From positions 15,588,501 through 15,652,500 of the forward strand of contig JAPYXD010000704.1 of assembly GCA_030998225.1 (NCBI GenBank): a stretch of DNA of 64,000 bases, given 5' to 3'. Below the pieces are notes generated by a model. That model worked only from the letters and a program-made list of their open reading frames with translations, did no database searches and was not told where the DNA came from. Positions 24,401 to 33,400 of the stretch are shown in pieces. This DNA comes from Diplolepis rosae. Taxonomy: Eukaryota > Arthropoda > Insecta > Hymenoptera > Diplolepididae. The translations under genes and the position numbers were made by a program. Numbering within the stretch: position 1 is the stretch's first letter; every line of letters starts with the position of its first letter.

Positions 24401-27400
24401 TCATGGCTTATTTTTCCGGAGAAAATATTCATTACAACTCTATTGCTTACAATTTTAAAAGTTCAGTTTTCGGTGGCTGAAATCGTTGAAAGAATTTTTT
24501 AAAACAAAACATATTTAAAAAAAAATAACATCTGATAATATCATTTCAAGTCTTAAAATCACAGAAGAAATTTTTTTTACAGAGACCTGATTTTTGTTAC
24601 AACTACTTTAAGATACTTTCACCAAGTTTTTAATAACATTTTCAATTCAATAACAACCCTCTTCATTCTTTTAACAATTAAAAATTTTTCATTGAATAAT
24701 TTGAATTACCAAGTTCTTAAGAGAAAGGATATTTGTTATAATATAAAGACCTACTTTTAAACAATGGCTCTTTTGCTTTCTCCGTACCTCTTCCCAAAAA
24801 ACTGCTTTAGGCAGAAGGACGCAAACCTTCGAAGGAAACACACTCACTGGATTCAGATGACTGAATAATCTTTCGACTTTATACATAGTTTTTCAGAGGA
24901 TCACTGAAATACTCACCTAAGAAAAGTAAAATGAACAATGTGGCACGAAATCATTATGTGTTTCCGCTTACGACTATTAAAACTTTTGTATCTTGGGTAG
25001 AGGCTTAAGATTGGTCCTTATTCTTTTACTTATCAGGTTAAGAGACTGGGTACTCATTTAAAGCGACTGATATTTTTATCAGGGAGTTGCGTAAAGAAAG
25101 GAAGGCTACATGCTTACCGTTCTTATCATCCTATTTTTCTTGAGGTTACTCTCTAAATCCGAATCAGTCAAATTTTCACTGATTGAATCAGTGATTTGCC
25201 TTTTCAGAGATTCACCAGTAAAAAATATTTTCACTGTTAAATCAGTTAATTTTCACTAATAGAATCAGTGCAAAATATTTTCACTATTAAATCAGTTAAT
25301 TTCCACTGATATAATTAGTTTAAAATATTTTTCACTGGTGAATCAGTTAATTTTCGCTAAAGTAATCAGTGAAATTTGACTGATTCAGAGTAACCTTTTT
25401 TAGCTATTTGAATCAGTCAAATTTCACTGATAATCAGTACTCTCTAAATCTGAATCAGTCAAAATCTACTGATTATCAGTGAAATTTGACTGATTCAAAT
25501 AGCTAAAAGGAGGTTACTGTAAATCAATTAATTTTTACTGATTCAGATTTAGAGAGTAGCAACTTCCAAAAACGATTCCAGAGACAATAGGCAAAAAAAA
25601 TTTCTTTGAAACAACCAAAATTCTCATTACAGTGGATCGTCAAAATATTATACTCACTTCGTTTTTGTTAGTCATATAAAATTTCTTAATATTGACAATA
25701 AACATTATCAATTCTTTCCGTGAAAATAAGACAAAAGATGCATCAATATTATGCATAGAATGACCTCAGGATGTAGTGTTTTTGTCAATTTTTGAGAAAA
25801 ATTTATTGTGAAAATGTCCAAATTTTCTACTTTTCTTGAATTATAAATAATTCCCGAAATAATTGATGTTTTTAAATGTTCTTTGACTCATTTTGAAGCT
25901 AAATTTACGTAGAATGTAAAAAACCTGGATAAAATATATTAATTATCCCCTAGATTCTGACAAAGTCCAAACTAAGATCCAAAAAGACGGGAAAATTCAA
26001 ACTTGCTAAATTATTTATAAAAAATTTTAAGAATGTAATTTTTTAAAATGTAATAGAATTTTCCTTTAATATCGCTTCTTATCAATATTTGAAAAATGAT
26101 TGGATTTTCATAAACCATGGCCTATTTCTTTGGGGGAAATATTTTTTACAGCTCTATTGTTTCCAATTTTGAAAAATATGTAAAAAATCTTCAAATATAG
26201 ATATTTTTCAAAAAAATGTTTGTTCTGAAAAATTCTTTCAACTATTTTGAAATTGAAAACAGTAGACTTCTAAAAAATATTTTCCCGAAAAAACAATCAA
26301 TGATTTATGAAAATCCAATAATTTTTTGAAGCGATAGAAAGAAAAAATGCTATTACAAAAAACATTATTAAAAATATTATTTTTCGTAACTTTTAAATTT
26401 TTTTCTTAAAACATTATGTTTCTCTTCCATAAGATACGACTGATAATATAATTTCATATTATAAAATTTACATATTAATTAGTCCGGCCCGTAATAAAAT
26501 TATAACTTTTTAATAACAATTTATATTTCTTTATTAATAATAAAACCAAAATAATCCTAATTTTTCGATTTTCTTCTTTCAATTTAAAAAAAAAATATTT
26601 TTTCTTCATTTCAAATAAATAAATTTACTAGGGCATATAGCAAAAAAATTTCTGATTAATAATCCCTTCGTTTTTTCAAATTTTGGATTCGCCAATCTAG
26701 ATTAATTACCAACTCCTGCAGCAGTGAAATTTGGGAGGACCTTTTTTCAACGCCATCTATATGTTTAAATATTAGAATATTATTATATCTATAAATATTT
26801 GTTTTCTATGAAAATCATTCTTCGTAATGAGAAAAAATTGTAAGCAATTGTCTTAGCATAAACAAAAATTCCTAAAAAATACCCATTTTCCTAGCAGTCA
26901 GTATAATACCCCCTAAAACGATTGTTTATCTTCATCAAAAGAATTTCCATAGAACAATGTTTACATTTTACTATGGAACAGTTATAAATCTGAAAATGTA
27001 TGAATACATTAATTTATTCTTCAGGAGATTTACAATTTCCGGCCATGAGGAGGCTTAGTATAGCAACAGCACACGCCTTCCTGTTAGTTTATGCCACCAC
27101 TTCACTACCAAGTTTCGAATGTGTCAAAAGGTGTTTTGAGGAAGTGCGAGAACAAAGGCCGGATTTTCAGGTATTTAGGCGATAAACACGTGAACGTCAT
27201 TACTGCATTTCAAATGATAGAGAATATATTCTATGAAGCCATATTTAAATCTGCATTCAATTTTAATTCAAAATGTAAATCGTTCTAAGATAATGGAGAA
27301 TAAAATATTAACGTTACCTTGGTAGAAATCTGTCTAGTTCCCGGACCATATCTAGGCAGATTAATTTAATTTAAAAGAGCCCTATTGAAAATTCCGACGT

Positions 27401-30400
27401 CGTAAACTACGTCGTAAATCGTAAACTATGTCGTAAACTGCGTAGTATATCACGTTGTAAACAACGTCGTAAACTACACAGTAAACTACGTCGTAAACTA
27501 CATAGTAAACCACGCAGTAAGCTACGTCGCAAACTACGTAGTGAACTGCATAGTAAACCACATTGTAAACTACGGAACAAATAATTTGTAGTAAACTACG
27601 TCATAAATCGTAAACTCCGTAGTATACCACGTTGTAAACCACGTAGTAAACTACATAGTAAATTACGTCGTAAGCTACGTCGAAAACTACGTCGTAAATT
27701 ACATAGTAAATCACGTCGTAAGCTACGTCGTAAACTACATCGGAAATTGGGATAGTAAACTGCGTATCGTACGACGAGGTTTACTACGCAGCTTAAATTT
27801 TTATTTGAAAAATTATTCCTCAATTAGTACAATCTATGCATAGTGATTAGACAAACTAAATTTAAAAATATTAACAATTTATACACTGCCGTTCAAAATT
27901 GTGGGACCACGTGTTTTTCGATGATTACTTAAATTATCTTAATTTTTATTCGATGAGTGATGAAGTTTGCTCTCATTATGAATTGAATGCCATTAAAATT
28001 CTCTATAAAATGAGTCCAGAATGAAGTTGTTTTGTTGAATTTTGAAGAAGGTATTGCAAAAAAAGTCAAAATTTCAATGTTTATTTAAATTTTAAATAAC
28101 TTTCAAAATAATCAACATTTGTTAGTGTTCTTGCGCTTATTTTAATGCTAAGATTATTCCAAATCGCAGTAAATTGTCATCATAAATGTATAATTTTTTT
28201 CTTACATTGTGCAAAGAGTTAAAATTGTAACAAAAAAGAAGGGAAAATTCGAAAACATTTCATCTGTACGGAAGTCATAATAAAAATCATATAAATATAT
28301 ATTTGAAGGGAATACTATAGAAAATTCATGATTATATGTTTTATATACCTTATCAAAATGTTTGTCTTAGCAAAAGCAATATTGCAATACCTTCTTCAAA
28401 ATTGAACGAAACAACTTGATTCTGGACTCATTTCATTAAGAATCTTGAAGGCATTCGATTTATTGCAGGAGAACAAATTTTATCACTCACAGAATTGAAA
28501 TTAACACAATTTAAGCAATCATCGAAAGCCAGGTGGTTCCACAATTTTGACCGGTAGTGTAGTTGAAGAACCTCATTTAGGGAAACTGGGATTCGCTTGG
28601 AATAAAACGAGATAATATTTCCAAATAGCTATGCATTTTTCAATGAGCTAAAATTGAAAAAAGTGTTTTTGAATATCGGAATAAATAATACGTAGTAAAC
28701 TACGTCGTAAAATGCGTAGTGAACCACGTTGTAAACCACGTAATAAATCACGTCGTAAACTACGTCGTAAACTACATAGTAAACTGCGTTGTGGGCTACG
28801 TTTTAAAACACGTTACAAGCTAAGTAGTAAACCACGTCGTAAACTACACAGTAAACTACGTCGTAAGCTACTTCGCAAACTACGTTGGAAATTGGGATAG
28901 TAAACTGCGTAATATACGACTTGGTTTACCACGCAGCTTAATTTTTTATTTAAAAAATTATTCCTTAATGAGTACAATCTATGCATAGTGATTAAACAAA
29001 CTAAATTTAAAAATATTAACAATTTGTAATTGAAGAACTTAATTTAGGGATACTGAGGATGCGCTTGGAATGAATCAAGATAATATTTTCAAATAGTTAT
29101 GCCTTTTTCAATTGGCTAAAATTACAATAAAAATAGTGTTTTTGAATATCGGAATAAATAATTCGTAGTAAACCACGTTGTAAACCACGCAATAAATCAC
29201 GTCGTAAACTACGTCGTAAACCACATAGTAAACCGCGTTGTAACCTACGTTGTGAACCACTTCATAAGCTAAGTAGTAAACCACGTCGTAAACTACATAG
29301 TAAACTACGTCGTAAGCTACGTCGCAAACTACGTCGGAAATTGGGATAGTATACTGCGTATCATACGATGTGGTTTACCACGCAGCTTAATTTTTTATTT
29401 AAAAAATTATTCCTTAATGAGTACAATCTATGCATAGTGATTAAACAAACTAAATTTAAAAATATTAACAATTTGTAATTGAAGAACTTAATTTAGGGAT
29501 ACTGAGGATGCGCTTGGAATGAATCAAGATAATATTTTCAAATAGTTATGCCTTTTTCAATTGGCTAAAATTACAATAAAAATAGTGTTTTTATATATCG
29601 GAATAAATAATGCGTAGTAAACCACGTCGTAAACTACATCTAAACTACGTCGCAAGCTACACCGTAAACCACGTCGTATACTACGCGGTTTGCTATCCCA
29701 ATTTCCGACGCAGTTTACGATGTCGGATCTTATGTAGTTTACGACGTAGTTTACAACGTAATTTACGACGTAGCTTGCGGCGTGGTATACTAAGTAGTTT
29801 ACGACGTCGGAATTTTCAATAGGGAGGCCTTGTCTTAGAAACTTGGCCTGAAATGGTAAAAAAACTTCACGCTCTTTCCAGCGTATTTCCCTGGCAGTTT
29901 TTTTTTTCTAGATCTGTTTCGTTTTCTGACGAGTTATATTCAGTCCTGTCCAGTTTTCTATAGTTTCAGTCTCTGTACTGTCCAGAACTAGAAGATATTT
30001 CAAGTCTAAAGTTTGCGAATTTAAACTACTTTTCGGATAGTTTTTTCAGGGAAAATTCAATGAAGGTATATTCAGATTCTAGCAGGGAACTAGTCTAGAT
30101 CTAGACAAGTCAGCCCCGAAAAAGTAAAACTAAGCTATTCCTGAGGTGGTCTAGACAAGAAATCTAGTACAACTAGACAGAATTCCACGAGGATAATGAT
30201 AATATTTTAATGCATTGTTATTTGAATGGATTTTCGAAAATTACTTTAGTCTTTTTTTGTGATTTTATAATTTTATTTTAATTGTAAAAATTTCAAGTGG
30301 TTTTATTTTCATCATGAGGTGTTTGAATGTTTGATTTCATTTCTCTGTGACAGGAAGTGCCTATAGTCGTGGCAGGAAACAAATTGGATCTCGCTACAGC

Positions 30401-33400
30401 CCGCAGGGAGGTTTCGATCGAGGATGTTAGCGAATGGCTTTTCTGTGAGCTTCCAAAGCTTCGAGCTAAAGTAATCGAATGTTCTGCTAAAGACGATTAT
30501 AATATTAAGGAGATATTTAGATGTTTCGTCACCCTCTCCAGGATTGTTTTAAAAAACCCTGCGGGAGAGACCGACGAGTCTGGACTTCGAAGGAGATGTT
30601 CAGCTTATGGCTCCCGAAGGTAACATTTCATTTGAATTAATTCATCCTTTTTAGGTAATAAATCAACCCCTGACTCATTACTTACCAATAAAGTATAAAC
30701 CAATTTTTGACGCATCGATATTGCAGTGACTTTGGGATATTTAAAATACTTTAAAATGTTTTAAGGTATTTTGATAATTTTCAAAGTACTTCAAGATAAT
30801 TCAAACACTTCAAAATTTTTAAAGATGCTCTAAGATACTTTAAAATATTTAAAAATGTTTGGAAGTATTTCAAGGGACTTCAGGATAATCCAATGAAATT
30901 TAGGATATTTTAGATAATTCAGAATTTACATCTACTTGAAGATATCTCAAAATACTTGAAATTATTACAAGGTACTTTGGGAAATTTCACAAACTTGAAT
31001 ATATTTTAGAATTTTTAGGACACGTCAAGGTATTTTAGAATATTTCACATACTTCATTATACTCTACATGCATCAAAACATATAAAAGTACTTCAAAATA
31101 TTTCAAAGTATTGCAAGATACTTCGAATGTTTTAGAATATTTCAGGATCATATAGAATATTTCAAACCACTTCAAAATATTTCAATGTACTTCAGGATAT
31201 TTCAAAGTAATTTAGAACATTGTAATAAACTTCATACTTCAATTATTTAAAATACTTAAGATATTCCAGGATATTTCAATTTTTTTAAAGATATTCCAAT
31301 GTAATTCCGAGTATTTCAAGACACTTTAAAATATTACAGTGACTTCAAGATGTTTTAAGATAGTTAAGAATATTTTTAAGTACTTAAAGGTATTCCAAGG
31401 TACTTTAGAATAATCCAATGAACTTTAGCAAATTTTCAAAATTCAGAATGGACACATACTTGAAGATGTTTTAAGATACTTTAAAGTACTTGAAGTTATT
31501 TCAAGATACTTTGGGAAATTTCACGAACAAGCATATACATTATAATATACTTGTGTAGGATACGTTAAGATACTTAAGGATATTTTACATACTTTATTAT
31601 AATTTGCATTATTCAGAATATTTCATATTACTGCCAAATATTTCAAGGTACTGCAAGATACTGCAAATGCTTCGCGACATTTCAGGGTCACTAATAATAT
31701 TTCAAAGCACTTCAGAATATTTAAATGTACTTCAGGATATTACGAACAATTTCAAAGTAATTTAGAACATTGTAATAAACTTCATACTTCAATTATTTAA
31801 AATACTTAAGATATTCCAGGATATTTCAATTTTTTTAAAGATATTCCAATGTAATTCCGAGTATTTCAAGACACTTTAAAATATTACAGTGACTTCAAGA
31901 TGTTTTGAAATGGTTAAGAATATTTTTAAGTACGTAAAGGTATTCCAAGGTACTTTAGAATGTGCCAATGTACTTCAGAATATTCAAATATACTTCCGGA
32001 TATTTCAAATAATTTAGAATATTACTCATATACATTATAATGTTTATAATACGTGAAGGTACTTCATGTTCTTCTGAGCATTCCATAGTACTAGGAAATA
32101 TTTCAAAGTATTGCAAGGTACTTCGAATGTTTTAGAATATTTCAGGATCATTTAGAGTATTTCGGAGCTCTTCAGAATATTTTAATGTACTTCTCAGGAT
32201 ATTTTAAATAATTTGGGATACTACTCATATACATTATAATGTTTAGAATACATCAAGGTACTTTGGGATATTTCACTACTTTATTATACTTTACATTCTT
32301 CAGAACATTTCATAGTACTGCGAAATATTCCAAAGTATTTTAAGATATTTCAAATTGCTTTAGAATATTTCCAGACCATTTAGAGTATTTCAAAGCACTT
32401 CAGAATATTTTAATGTACTTCAGGATATTTCGAAGAAATTAAAAAAATACCATTATACTTCTAAATATTTTCTTTCTTCTCTAAATATTACTTAAGCATA
32501 TATTAAATACTTCAAAACTTTATGTAGCCTTGCGAAGTAATTGAACGTATTGCATGATACTGCAAATACTTCAAGACATTTCAGGCTCATTAAGAATATT
32601 TCAAAATACTTCAGAATATTTAAATATACTTGAGGATATTACAAACAATTCACAGCACATAATTTAAGGTATTTTAAGATACTTGAAAGTATTTGAAGTT
32701 ATTTCAAAGTACTTTATGAAATTTCAGATATGTGCATGTATTTTAAAGTAATTCAGGATATTACAATGTATATTATATGAATATGTATATAATATTACAA
32801 TTCCATATTCTTAAGGATATATTCCCTAATTTACAACATTTCATAGCACTGCGAAATATTTCAAGGTACTGAAAGACTCAAAAGCTTCAGAATATTTCAT
32901 CACCATTTACAATATTCCAAAGTACTTCAGAATATTTAAACATACTTCAGGATATTTCTCATAGTTCAAGGTACTTTGCATCAAAGATTTTCGAATACTT
33001 AAGGCACTTTAGGATATTACAAGGTTAATTGGAATATTTTGCATACTTTAATATATATGACATACTTCAGAATATTTAAAGGCAATTCATGATATTCCTA
33101 ATACTTTAGGATATTTTAGAAAACTTAAGAATATTTTAGAGTACTTTAGAATATTATATGTACTTCAGGATATTTTACAAACTTCAATATGATTAAAAAT
33201 AATTTAATGACTTTAAGATATTTAAAGGTACATTAACGTTCATAAATTCCTCTCATTCGGTTAAGGCTATCCGCAAAACCCAACCGAAAGAAAGGTGTTA
33301 ATGAATGTTACTATACTTTAGAAAATTTGACTGAATTTTCACTGAAAATACCAGCCGTTATTTTTACACTGATTCTGATGTATAATGTACATTTAACATA

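Noticed and set aside
24012..24458. 148-codon ORF
   Set aside because: It runs through a MITE and the agtaac repeat block; the peptide is translated repeat.
27397..29815. CRISPR-like array
   Set aside because: Units are contiguous, degenerate and without unique spacers of constant length, in a eukaryotic intron.
27596..29822. Arg/Leu-rich repeat ORFs (RRSLRRNL type)
   Set aside because: They are translations of the 12 bp minisatellite and occur on both strands.
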